DNA from: Anaerolineaceae bacterium UBA4890
GTDB taxonomy: Bacteria > Chloroflexota > Anaerolineae > Anaerolineales > Anaerolineaceae
DNA length: 29,500 bases
Reading direction: 5' to 3'
Assembly: GCA_002399085.1 (NCBI GenBank)
Contig: DHCY01000017.1
Coordinates: forward strand, 109,838 to 139,337
Shown: positions 1 through 7,742 of the stretch, piece after piece
How the letters are laid out: each line of letters starts with the position of its first letter
Numbering within the stretch: position 1 is the stretch's first letter
Program-made: the position numbers and the translations under genes
The notes under the pieces: generated by a model
What the model saw: only the letters and a program-made list of their open reading frames with translations
Told to the model about the DNA's origin: nothing
Databases searched by the model: none

Positions 1-81
1 CAAAAGCTCAGGATGACAAGCCACTCCCTACGGAGCTGTTTTAACCTGGATTAGCGTTGTACCAACTCGACAATCCATACA

Positions 82-123
82 CCTCATCCACCACTTCGTG
101 GTCCCCCTTCTCCAGGGAGAAGG
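82..123. repeat. REP-like palindromic intergenic element
   Basis: A CCTCATCC box is followed by two adjacent hairpins: ACCAC-TTC-GTGGT (90-102) and CCTTCTCC-ag-GGAGAAGG (106-123). The layout is like the dispersed REP-type intergenic palindromes of many bacteria; that likeness is from memory and copy number cannot be judged from one window. It lies just downstream of the minus-strand phosphoesterase gene, so it may also act as its 3' end. There is no clean U tract. Confidence 0.45.
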
Positions 124-148
124 CAAAAGAAAACAGTCCTACATTTGA

Positions 149-775
149 CTAAATCGTGATCTCCCGATAACCATAGGTGTTAATGACGCGGGTTTGTTTA
201 TAGAACGTTTCACGGGGGACTAATGGATTGTAGATATGGATATGACCATGCAGGTGCAATTTTGGTTTGAAGGTGTCGATCAACCAGCGAAAGGCATCCA
301 CCCCCTGGTGCGCTGGGTCGTCATCGTCGTGTAATCCAGTGGCAGCAGCATGGGTGACCAAAACATCCAGGTAGCGCCCGAAGGTAACTTTATTTAAAAG
401 CAAGCGCGGGACCAACCCGTAGACCATGTTCCACATTCTCTGCTGCGAATATTGGCGTGGTCCAAAGTTATAAAGCAGGCTGCCTTCGATGCCAGCCAGG
501 ATCAAATCATTTCCCTCGTCATAGTAGACGGTTTTGTGCAGATTGATTGACCCCTCAGGGTCTGTTTTTGGGTTGCCCTCGTCGTCTTCAATTGTGGGTA
601 CGTGATTCCCGTGCACAAAATAGAGCGGTATGTCCAGCATACTGACTACGAATTCGAGGTAACTTGGATGCAGGTCGCCACAGGAAACCACCAGGTCAAT
701 ATCATTGAATCGTGACTTAATTGAAGTGCTGTAAACCGCCGGAACTTCAAGGTCGCTGAGACCAAGTATCTTCAT
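149..775 (-). CDS. Calcineurin-like metallophosphoesterase
   Basis: A 208-residue cytosolic protein of the calcineurin-like phosphoesterase fold, a family of two-metal phosphomono- or diesterases. Visible motifs are SCGDLH (D34, H36), HGNH (N57, H58), the TH pair (H142) and HGHIH (H176-H180), in the expected order. The first motif, normally D-x-H, reads SDLE (D8, E10), so one metal-binding His is replaced by Glu. The substrate cannot be told from sequence. It is the last gene of a minus-strand operon: its ATG shares one base with the TGA of acpS (TGATG), which implies translational coupling. No signal peptide is present. Confidence 0.8.
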   Translation of the reverse strand: MKILGLSDLEVPAVYSTSIKSRFNDIDLVVSCGDLHPSYLEFVVSMLDIPLYFVHGNHVPTIEDDEGNPKTDPEGSINLHKTVYYDEGNDLILAGIEGSLLYNFGPRQYSQQRMWNMVYGLVPRLLLNKVTFGRYLDVLVTHAAATGLHDDDDPAHQGVDAFRWLIDTFKPKLHLHGHIHIYNPLVPRETFYKQTRVINTYGYREITI

Positions 776-1143
776 CAGCCATCCCCGATTGCCGCGGCAA
801 CTGCCGCCGCCAACCCGCCATCGTGCGTTATGGAAACGCTCCAGTGCCTGAGGCCCTTCATTTCTGCAACCAGGCGCGCATTGCCATGCAAATGCACCAA
901 TGGTTCGCCGCTTGGCTCGTGCAAAATCTCGATATCCTGCCAGGCGACCTTGCCAATACCGGTGCCCAATGCCTTCGAGACTGCTTCTTTGGCGGCAAAG
1001 ATACCACTCAGGGTTTCGTCATCGTCCCGTGCCTGGGCTTGCTCAGCTGGTGTGAAAACGCGCCTGATAAATCGTTCACGAATGCTCGGGTTTACTTCCG
1101 CAAGACGGTTGGTGCGGATAAGGTCGATCCCGGTTTTGATCAT
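775..1143 (-). CDS. acpS: Holo-[acyl-carrier-protein] synthase
   Basis: Transfers 4'-phosphopantetheine from coenzyme A to the serine of apo-ACP, activating it for fatty acid synthesis. The 122-residue product has the usual AcpS length, with the N-terminal GIDL metal-binding Asp (D7), the FAAKEAVSKALG signature (K52, E53, K57) and a typical SITH segment near the end. A longer in-frame reading from 1203 exists, but the ATG at 1143 fits the family start (MIKTGIDLI) and forms an ATGA overlap with the stop of the upstream M16 gene. Coupling of an essential housekeeping enzyme to a peptidase pair is uncommon but agrees with the tightly packed operon. Confidence 0.93.
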   Translation of the reverse strand: MIKTGIDLIRTNRLAEVNPSIRERFIRRVFTPAEQAQARDDDETLSGIFAAKEAVSKALGTGIGKVAWQDIEILHEPSGEPLVHLHGNARLVAEMKGLRHWSVSITHDGGLAAAVAAAIGDG

Positions 1144-2426
1144 AATGATCTCCCGGCTGAGGTAATGACCAGCCTGTCCAGGTTCCAATGTTTTTGGGCA
1201 CATGTCAGAATGTCATCGGCGCTAACAGCCTCCAGGATGTCAGGCAGCTCGCGCAGGTGATCGAGGCTCAGGTTATAACGCTGAAGGCTTATCAGAAGGC
1301 GCGCGATGCCGGCGTTGCTTTCCAGCGAAATTGGCAGGTGACCCAGGGCTTGCTGCTTTGCATCCAATAGTTCTGCCTGGGCGACCGGTTCGCTGATGAA
1401 ACGCTTGAGTTCATCTTTGATCTTGCCGATTGCCTTTTCCAGGTTGCTTGGGTTGACCCCGGCGAAAACTTTCCAGCAAGCCGGTCCAATGCCGGCTTCG
1501 AGCGAGCTGGCGGCATAATATGCCAGCCCTGAGCGTTCGCGCACCGATTCGCCAATGCGACCCATCATACCAAACTGACCGAGAATGCTGTTGCCGAGCG
1601 AGCAAACCTGGTACTCTTTTCTCATGCCTGCAGGGGCAGAGGTGCCAATAATCAGGTCAGACTGGCTCTTCTCAGGGATGACAACATGCTCCCGCATAGC
1701 CTGACGGTGCGGTTGCCAGGCAGGCAAGTTGGCTTGTTTTTGCTGGAACGGCGTGTTCCAATTGGAGAAAACCTGTTCAAACAAATCGGCAGTCTCCTCG
1801 CAATCCATCCCCCCGGAAAAAGCAATTGCCATGCCGTTGGGTCCTAAATATTGAGAATGAAAAGTCTGCAAATCTTCCAGGTTGATGCTGGCTATTGTTT
1901 GCGTATAGCCAATTTCAGGAATTGCGTAGGGATGCCCGCGGTAGTAAAGGCGGTCGAAAGCCTGGGCAGCCATCTCTTCAGTATCTTGTGCTTGGATCTT
2001 AAAAATTGTCGCCAGCTGTTGCTTCAGCCGCTCAAAGTGAGCCGGGGGAAAAGAAGGCTGGGAGAGCATCTCAAACAATAATCCAAGGATCAATTGTAAA
2101 TCTTCTTTCAGACATTGACCCGAAAAACCTGTATATAAGTAGCCCGAGCTGATGGAAATGGATGCTCCGCAGCTCTCGATGAGGGTGTGCAGATGGCGAA
2201 ATTCGTGTTGTTGGGTGCCGGTCGAGAGCATGGCAGCGTGCAGGCTTGAGAGACCGTTCTTGCCAGCCGGGTCCGACAGGCTACCGACGGGCAGATACCC
2301 CTGGAAGAACACTGCCGGGCTGGTTTGATTGGGGTAAGCCAACAGCGTGCTGCCATTTGGGAAGCTTTTTCGGAAGATCGTATCAGAGCCCGGCAGAACA
2401 GCAATATTCATGCTTTTACTATCCAT
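1140..2426 (-). CDS. M16 family peptidase-like protein, non-catalytic subunit
   Basis: A 428-residue M16 (insulinase/pitrilysin superfamily) homologue. The region matching the HxxEH zinc motif reads GLSSLHAAM, so both His and the catalytic Glu are replaced (Ser61, Ala64, Ala65). The C-terminal half keeps the substrate-binding Arg/Tyr segment ESVRERSGLAYYA (R296, Y303). This is the pattern of the inactive partner in bacterial M16B heterodimers, where one chain brings zinc and the other the R/Y pair. It follows the catalytic subunit gene directly. The ATG at 2426 was chosen because GGGAGG sits 6 nt upstream and it overlaps the previous stop by 8 nt; the longer in-frame reading has no such support. 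No signal peptide, so probably cytosolic. Confidence 0.87.
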   Translation of the reverse strand: MDSKSMNIAVLPGSDTIFRKSFPNGSTLLAYPNQTSPAVFFQGYLPVGSLSDPAGKNGLSSLHAAMLSTGTQQHEFRHLHTLIESCGASISISSGYLYTGFSGQCLKEDLQLILGLLFEMLSQPSFPPAHFERLKQQLATIFKIQAQDTEEMAAQAFDRLYYRGHPYAIPEIGYTQTIASINLEDLQTFHSQYLGPNGMAIAFSGGMDCEETADLFEQVFSNWNTPFQQKQANLPAWQPHRQAMREHVVIPEKSQSDLIIGTSAPAGMRKEYQVCSLGNSILGQFGMMGRIGESVRERSGLAYYAASSLEAGIGPACWKVFAGVNPSNLEKAIGKIKDELKRFISEPVAQAELLDAKQQALGHLPISLESNAGIARLLISLQRYNLSLDHLRELPDILEAVSADDILTCAQKHWNLDRLVITSAGRSL

Positions 2427-3726
2427 CGGTAGCCTCCCGGTGGCGGTAGACACCAGTAACCCGATGGGCGGGGTTAAGGTAGAGGCGGGCGACACGTAAA
2501 ATGTCTTTCGCTGAAACCTGTTCCAGACGTTTGACATAATCAGTAAACCAGCTGTAATCAGCAAAACTTTGCGCGTAGCCGAGCCAGAATGCCTGGTTGG
2601 TGATGTTGTCGCTGCTGTAGGCAAAATTGGCACGGGCTTGCTTGAGCGCGATCGTCCGTTCCTCGAGCGATGCCGGTTTATTCAAAAACTGATCAATGAC
2701 CTGGTCGATGCGCTCGATAACTTCCTCTGGCGGGTGATCCCCGCGGCAAGTGATGTTCAGGGTGTAGATACCCGGGTCGATACTGGCGTTAAGTGAGCCA
2801 TAAACCGATGCTGCCAGCTGGCTCTCCACCAATTCACGATAGAGCCGGCTGCTGCGGTTGCCGATCCCGCCGCTGCCGAACATATTGAGGGTGGAAGGTC
2901 CGCTGAGAATGCTCTCGATCAAAGTATAGGCGAAGAAATCGGGGTCACTTGCCTTAGGTGAACGCCAGGCGATCTCGATGTAATCAGCCTCTTCGGGTCC
3001 CTGCAGCTCAATTTGCCGAGCACTGGCAATCTCATTCTCTGGTGTTGGAATTGATCTTCTGGGTTCAGTGTTCTCAATCGGTTCGAAATGTTTCCGAATC
3101 AGTGCAAGGGCTTCATCCAGGTCAAACGACCCAGCCAGGCAGAGCAGGGCGTTACCTGACTGGTAGTAATTGCGGTAATGCCTATAAAGGTCATCACGGG
3201 TGATCGAAAGCAGATCTTCGGTAGAGCCGAGCACTTCGTTGCGGTAGGGGTGCTGACAGAAAGCTGCCTGCTGAATTGCTTCACCCAGTAAAAATTGCGG
3301 GTCATTTTCGTTTCCCTCCCGCTCAGATAGAATGACAGTCCGTTCTGTTTCCACTTCCTGGGGGTCGTAAAGGCTGTTAACCATACGGTCAGCTTCAAAA
3401 ATCAGTGCTGTTTCAAGCACGGCGCTCGGGAGGGTCTGGAAATAGGCAGTCCAATCCGGGCTGGTGAGGGCATTGGAATAACCCCCGGTTCGGGCGATGG
3501 CATCTTCCATCTCTTTGCCGCTGAAGTTTTTGGTACCTTTAAACTGCATATGTTCGACCCAATGGCTCAGCCCGGTCTTACCAGGAACTTCATTGCGCGA
3601 GCCCACGTTGTACCAGGTCCAGGCGCTGATTATTGGTGCAGTTTGGATCTGCTTCAAAGCGATACGCATGCCGTTCGAAAGGCTGATAAAAAGGGGTTGC
3701 TGGTCAGAATTGTTCAATTTTCTCAA
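2419..3726 (-). CDS. M16 family zinc peptidase, catalytic subunit
   Basis: A 435-residue M16B-type metallopeptidase. The inverted zinc motif HWVEH (H55, E58, H59) and the distal ligand in VILSERE (E135) are intact, and the GLSHWVEHMQFKGT surroundings are typical. M16B enzymes degrade peptides inside a closed chamber. It is predicted to pair with the next gene, which lacks zinc ligands. The start is a TTG at 3726 that overlaps the TGA of the membrane-protein gene (TTGA). The domain begins at FISLSNGM (residues 13-20), so a much later start would cut it; a second TTG three codons downstream is possible. No clear Shine-Dalgarno sequence is present, so translation probably relies on coupling. Confidence 0.92.
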   Translation of the reverse strand: MRKLNNSDQQPLFISLSNGMRIALKQIQTAPIISAWTWYNVGSRNEVPGKTGLSHWVEHMQFKGTKNFSGKEMEDAIARTGGYSNALTSPDWTAYFQTLPSAVLETALIFEADRMVNSLYDPQEVETERTVILSEREGNENDPQFLLGEAIQQAAFCQHPYRNEVLGSTEDLLSITRDDLYRHYRNYYQSGNALLCLAGSFDLDEALALIRKHFEPIENTEPRRSIPTPENEIASARQIELQGPEEADYIEIAWRSPKASDPDFFAYTLIESILSGPSTLNMFGSGGIGNRSSRLYRELVESQLAASVYGSLNASIDPGIYTLNITCRGDHPPEEVIERIDQVIDQFLNKPASLEERTIALKQARANFAYSSDNITNQAFWLGYAQSFADYSWFTDYVKRLEQVSAKDILRVARLYLNPAHRVTGVYRHREATDG

Positions 3727-4244
3727 TCTACGGTCATCTGTTCTGTGGGCTCAAGTGGTACTCCCCGGTCTGTCGACCAGCGGATCGTCATCAGCAGACC
3801 AGTTAAGATTACAAGAAGCCCGATGATAACACCGTAGCTTTGTAGTGTGCCCAGAATGACTTCAGGGGGTGGGTTGGTGCCGAAACCGAAAGCATCAGCC
3901 AATGCTGTGAACGCGCAAATCACGTAGCCGGTCATGATGGTGCGACCACCGATGTCTGCCAGGAGTGATTTGCTGGTGCAAGCCCAGAAAGAATTCAGCG
4001 TACTGCTGGCACCGACCGTGAGCAGTGCAATCCCAATCAATATCGTGATGATCTGGGAAAAACCGATATACAGACCGCGATCGAGTCCAAAAATGTCGGG
4101 TCGCAGCCCCAGGATCAACACCAGCAGACCAATAAGCGTCAGGGTGAGACCACCGCGTATCTGCGTATGAGGAAAACCGTAATCCTTGATGCGGTCAAGG
4201 TTGTTGCATGGATCGATAAGAACGTCTCGGTCGGTAAATTTCAT
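3723..4244 (-). CDS. Four-transmembrane protein of unknown function
   Basis: A 173-residue protein with four hydrophobic segments (about 31-48, 61-80, 103-123 and 136-155) and short charged ends. I do not recognise a family. It is the first gene of the operon and its stop overlaps the start of the catalytic M16 peptidase. It could be a membrane partner for the M16 pair or an unrelated passenger. The ATG at 4244 has only a weak upstream purine stretch (CCTGGGTAAAAAAATATG). Confidence 0.7.
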   Translation of the reverse strand: MKFTDRDVLIDPCNNLDRIKDYGFPHTQIRGGLTLTLIGLLVLILGLRPDIFGLDRGLYIGFSQIITILIGIALLTVGASSTLNSFWACTSKSLLADIGGRTIMTGYVICAFTALADAFGFGTNPPPEVILGTLQSYGVIIGLLVILTGLLMTIRWSTDRGVPLEPTEQMTVD

Positions 4245-4395
4245 ATTTTTTTACCCAGGTAACACAGATTCTAACACTCTCACTGCTGCCCTGTGGAATC
4301 TGAACAGGCTGGTAATCATTGTACCCAAGTTTTTCGCCGATAGGAGACTGACAGATCGTCCAACAGTGACGTAATTTCCAGGAAAGATGTTTGTA

Positions 4396-4424
4396 TTTAT
4401 AGTAATTGGTCACAAACTTTGCAA
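4396..4424 (-). promoter_or_regulatory. Predicted sigma-70 promoter of the M16/acpS operon
   Basis: On the minus strand TTGCAA (-35, 4424-4419) and TATAAA (-10, 4401-4396) are 17 bp apart. The predicted leader to the ATG at 4244 is about 145 nt. It is back to back with the transporter promoter. Confidence 0.55.
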
Positions 4425-4440
4425 ATTTTGTTATTTTGTA

Positions 4441-4468
4441 TTGACAAAGAAACATAACAAATTATTAT
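4441..4468 (+). promoter_or_regulatory. Predicted sigma-70 promoter of the transporter/epimerase operon
   Basis: A perfect TTGACA (4441-4446) and a TATTAT (4463-4468, 5 of 6 matches) are spaced 16 bp apart. A strong AAGGAGA ribosome site (4509-4515) precedes the ATG at 4521, giving a leader of about 46 nt. Confidence 0.7.
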
Positions 4469-4520
4469 TAGTATCGGCAATAGATCAACCCCCAACCTAC
4501 ATTAACAAAAGGAGAATATT

Positions 4521-5819
4521 ATGATTTTTGGTATTGATCCCATCTTTGCGCTAATCCCTCTCATTCTTTATGTAATCCTGTCGTTCAAAGAAGATTATCA
4601 CCCAGTAATGAACGTATTCATTTGCGTTGTTCTGGCTGCTATTCTGACAAAACAACCCTTTGCGAATTTTGGCAGAGTTATCGCCGATTCGCTGGGATCC
4701 TTCCTGGGCATGATCGGTCTGATTATCATGCTCGGAGCTGGTTTGGGCGCCATCCTGCAAAAAACAGGTGTCGCTGAAAACCTGGTCATGGGACTGGTCA
4801 AACGCATTGGTGTCAACACGGAGAAAAAAGCCGTCGTCACCACAATGATCAGCTCCACTGTTTTGGTTGCCCTGCTGGGCACCCTCGCTGGTGCGAACGC
4901 AATTATCGCACCAATCATTATCCCCCTGGTTGCGGCAGTTGGTGTAACGCCTTCAACGGTTGCAGTGGTATTCCTGGGTGCTGGTCTAACAGGTATGTTC
5001 CTCGGACCGTACACGCCACAAGTTGTCACGATTCTTGGTCTTACTGACCTGAGTTATGGGCAATACATGCTCGGTGCCGGCATCCCTCTTGCATTGGTTG
5101 TACTGGCAGTAACCTATTTCTGGGCAATCCGCGCTCAAAAGAAGACCGTGGGTGTCTACGCTTATGAAAACGTGGATACCCCACAAGGCGAGTACCAGGC
5201 ATCATCTGAGACCAAACAGGCTACCATCGGCTTCCTCGTTTCGATGTTGGGTATGATCACTTATGGCATTTTTATCAAAGGTGGGGCAGCCTTCTCCATC
5301 CTCGCAATCACTGTTGCCACAATCGTGACCGGTTTGGCTGGCAAAATGAAAGTCGCCGATTTGATCGACACATTTATCAAGGGAGCCTCAAGGCTGTTGT
5401 GGCTCTTCATCATGTTCATTCTCTTCAATCCCTTCATCGAATTTATTGCCGGGGTTGGCGCGTTTGAACGACTGGTGTCCTTCCTGCAACCCCTGCTGGA
5501 TTCTGGAAACAAGGTAATTTTCTCGCTCGTCGCCACAATCACCGGTATTTTTGGCATCGGTGGTGCTGCAACAGCTGACAATATTGTCCTGGACAGTATG
5601 TTCAGAGGAGTTGTTGACCAACTCGGAGTTACGATGGCTCTCTGGGCACTGATCCTGCTTGTTTCTGGTCAAATTACATCTTTCGCCTATCCTGAAGCTG
5701 ACATGATCGGTCAGATGGGTCTGGCTCGCTCAAAAGACGTCAAAACCATGGTCAAATACGGTCTCACCGTTGTACTCTTCTCCACGATTTTGGTTGTTGT
5801 TTTCGCGATCTTTAACTAA
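4521..5819 (+). CDS. IT-superfamily (NhaC/YuiF-like) membrane transporter
   Basis: A 432-residue integral membrane protein with about 11 hydrophobic segments and Gly/Ala-rich re-entrant-like stretches (LGAGLGAILQKTG near residues 71-83, GTLAGANAIIAPIII near 120-134, GIFGIGGAATADN near 341-353) typical of ion-transporter-superfamily carriers such as the Na+/H+ antiporter-like NhaC/YuiF group. The substrate is not defined by sequence. Its place at the head of an operon with a serine hydrolase and a dipeptide epimerase suggests uptake of small peptides or amino acids coupled to Na+ or H+, rather than plain ion antiport; that is inference. The start follows an excellent ribosome site and a good promoter. 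Confidence 0.75.
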   Translation: MIFGIDPIFALIPLILYVILSFKEDYHPVMNVFICVVLAAILTKQPFANFGRVIADSLGSFLGMIGLIIMLGAGLGAILQKTGVAENLVMGLVKRIGVNTEKKAVVTTMISSTVLVALLGTLAGANAIIAPIIIPLVAAVGVTPSTVAVVFLGAGLTGMFLGPYTPQVVTILGLTDLSYGQYMLGAGIPLALVVLAVTYFWAIRAQKKTVGVYAYENVDTPQGEYQASSETKQATIGFLVSMLGMITYGIFIKGGAAFSILAITVATIVTGLAGKMKVADLIDTFIKGASRLLWLFIMFILFNPFIEFIAGVGAFERLVSFLQPLLDSGNKVIFSLVATITGIFGIGGAATADNIVLDSMFRGVVDQLGVTMALWALILLVSGQITSFAYPEADMIGQMGLARSKDVKTMVKYGLTVVLFSTILVVVFAIFN

Positions 5820-5824
5820 AGAAT

Positions 5825-6604
5825 ATGATCGAACAAAAAATCAGAACCTTCCTGGACACCCAGGAAGGTTCAACCTCTGTAGTTGTGAAATCACTTATCG
5901 ACGATCGTCAGTTCTCGATAGACCCTGAGCGCGTCTTCCCTTCTGCCAGCACGATCAAACTCTTCATTATGTCTGAACTTTTCAGGCAGGCGAAGGAGCG
6001 GCAGCTGTCGCTTTCCGATACGATCCTGTTGAACGATGTCAGTAAAACCGGTGGTGATGGCATCCTCAAAGAACTCGACTCCAACCATGATTTCACCCTG
6101 AAAGAGCTATGTACGCTGATGATCATTATCAGTGATAACACGGCAACCAACCTGCTCATCGAACACCTGGGTATGAATAGGGTTAACCAGCAAATTTCCC
6201 AGATGGGACTAAAAAGTGCCAGTCTGCAGCGAAAAATGATGGACCTTGAAGCTGTACGAGCGGGGCGCAACAATTACATCAGTGGCGCAGACTTTGCGGC
6301 AATCCTCGAGAGTATCTATCGGGGTGAAAATGTTGACCAGGATTCGAGCGCCCAGATGCTGGATATCTTGAAACGACAGCAGGTACGTGGGCGTCTTGAT
6401 CTCTATTTGCCGGAAGACCTGCTCATTGCCCACAAGACCGGTGACCTTGACTTACTGGAGCACGACGGCGGAATTGTCTTCTTGGATGATTCTCCTTACC
6501 TGATTTGTGTGCTGACTGAAAAGGTGGCAACGAATAAGGACGGGCGTGAAATCATTGGAAAAATTTCGAGAATGGTTTACGATTACTTCGTCGAAGTGAA
6601 GTAG
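5825..6604 (+). CDS. Cytosolic class-A-beta-lactamase-fold serine hydrolase
   Basis: A 259-residue protein with the three serine-hydrolase motifs in order: SxxK (S42-T-I-K45), SDN (S103-D-N105) and KTG (K204-T-G206). This is the penicillin-recognising fold (beta-lactamase2 group). It has no signal peptide, and the omega-loop ExxLN of true class A beta-lactamases is not seen; the matching stretch is RKMMDLEAVRAG (E142). A role on imported peptides, for example as a D-amino-acid amidase or peptidase, fits better than antibiotic resistance. The gene starts 5 nt after the transporter stop and carries a 12-bp perfect hairpin at codons 7-16. Confidence 0.82.
   Translation: MIEQKIRTFLDTQEGSTSVVVKSLIDDRQFSIDPERVFPSASTIKLFIMSELFRQAKERQLSLSDTILLNDVSKTGGDGILKELDSNHDFTLKELCTLMIIISDNTATNLLIEHLGMNRVNQQISQMGLKSASLQRKMMDLEAVRAGRNNYISGADFAAILESIYRGENVDQDSSAQMLDILKRQQVRGRLDLYLPEDLLIAHKTGDLDLLEHDGGIVFLDDSPYLICVLTEKVATNKDGREIIGKISRMVYDYFVEVK
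5844..5871 (+). other. 12-bp perfect hairpin inside start of serine hydrolase gene
   Basis: GAACCTTCCTGG (5844-5855) and CCAGGAAGGTTC (5860-5871) are exact inverted copies around ACAC. The hairpin is inside the coding sequence, 19 nt after the ATG begins and 24 nt after the transporter stop. No U tract follows, so it is not a classic terminator. It could block translation initiation of the second gene or stabilise the transporter part of the transcript. Confidence 0.75.
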
Positions 6605-6626
6605 ATACCAGGCAATTCCTGGTGTC
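6604..6626 (+). other. Intercistronic hairpin before epimerase gene
   Basis: GATACCAGG and CCTGGTGTC pair (9 bp with one G-U) around a 5-nt loop. The hairpin begins at the last base of the hydrolase stop codon and ends just before the GAGG ribosome site of the epimerase. No U tract. It may be an mRNA processing or stability element. Confidence 0.5.
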
Positions 6627-6638
6627 TTGAGGACAGCT

Positions 6639-7736
6639 ATGAAAATCACCAAATTCCGAATCGCGGAGCTACAGGTTCCGTTAAAAAAGCCTTTTAAGAC
6701 GGCGTTACGCTCCGTTGAATATATAAACGATGTTGTTGTTGAAATTCATACTGACGAGGGCTTGATCGGTTATGGCGAAGCCGCACCGACTGTCGTGATC
6801 ACTGGCGATAGTAAGGGCGGAATCATCGCTGCGATTCGCGATCATATTGCCTCTGCTTTGATCGGTCAGTCACTTGATGCTCCTGAAAAGATTTTCGAGC
6901 AGATGGATGCTGTGATTCTGAAAAACACCAGCGCAAAGGCTGCGGTGGATATAGCGCTGTATGACCTGATTGGTCAGGCGCTGGGGGTGCCAGTTTACAG
7001 ACTGCTCGGCGGCTATCGCGAGTCATTGGAAACAGATCTCACGATCAGCCTGAACCAGCCGGCTGAGATGGCCGCCGACGGCGTAGAGGCAGTTGAACGC
7101 GGTTTTCAAACACTCAAGGTCAAGCTGGGTAAGGATCCTGAGCTTGATTTGCGTCGTTTAAGTACAATTACCGATGCCGTAGGAGATACAATAAAATTCC
7201 GCCTCGACGCGAACCAGGGCTGGACTCCCAAGGAAGCGGTGCGCATCCTGAGGAAGATCGAAGACCAGGGCTTTTCCATCGAATTTGTTGAGCAGCCGGT
7301 TGCCGCGCATGATTATGATGGCTTGAAATATGTCACGGATAACACCCCTTTCTCCATCATGGCTGACGAATCGCTTTTTTCCCCGGCAGATGCGTTGAAG
7401 TTATTGCAAATGCGTGCAGTTGACCTGCTAAATATCAAGCTTATGAAATGCGGCGGAATCCACCAGGCATTAAAGATATGCACACTGGCGGAGATTTACG
7501 GCGTCGAATGCATGGTTGGCTGCATGCTGGAAACCAAGCTCAGTGTGAACGCCGCCGCTCACCTTGCAGCTGCAAAATCGATTGTTCGCTATGTTGATCT
7601 TGACGGACCGGGCTTGTGTTTGACTGATCCGGTGAGTGGTGGTGCGGATTTCGCCGAAGCCCAAATAACCCTGAGTCAAACACCCGGGCTGGGCATTAAA
7701 CAGATCGAGAGTTTACATTACCTGGATCAACAGTAG
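6639..7736 (+). CDS. ykfB: L-Ala-D/L-Glu-type dipeptide epimerase
   Basis: A 365-residue enolase-superfamily enzyme of the muconate-lactonizing subgroup that inverts the second residue of dipeptides, classically L-Ala-D-Glu to L-Ala-L-Glu in murein peptide recycling. The catalytic KxK (K160, K162), the metal ligands D190 (LDANQGW), E218 (VEQP) and D243 (ADES), and the Lys of NIKLMKCGG (K267) are present. So is the DLDGP motif (D320, D322), which in characterised epimerases binds the dipeptide amino group and separates them from other superfamily members. The ATG at 6639 lies after GAGG; an in-frame TTG at 6627 is not preferred. Exact dipeptide specificity is not certain. Confidence 0.9.
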   Translation: MKITKFRIAELQVPLKKPFKTALRSVEYINDVVVEIHTDEGLIGYGEAAPTVVITGDSKGGIIAAIRDHIASALIGQSLDAPEKIFEQMDAVILKNTSAKAAVDIALYDLIGQALGVPVYRLLGGYRESLETDLTISLNQPAEMAADGVEAVERGFQTLKVKLGKDPELDLRRLSTITDAVGDTIKFRLDANQGWTPKEAVRILRKIEDQGFSIEFVEQPVAAHDYDGLKYVTDNTPFSIMADESLFSPADALKLLQMRAVDLLNIKLMKCGGIHQALKICTLAEIYGVECMVGCMLETKLSVNAAAHLAAAKSIVRYVDLDGPGLCLTDPVSGGADFAEAQITLSQTPGLGIKQIESLHYLDQQ

Positions 7737-7742
7737 GAAAGC

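Noticed and set aside
823..1260. 145-codon plus-strand open frame
   Set aside because: Antisense to acpS and the end of the M16 gene; no family resemblance.
5844..5871. Hairpin as a transcription terminator
   Set aside because: It lies inside coding sequence and has no following U tract.
5825..6604. Serine hydrolase as an antibiotic-resistance beta-lactamase
   Set aside because: No signal peptide and no omega-loop ExxLN; the operon points to peptide metabolism.
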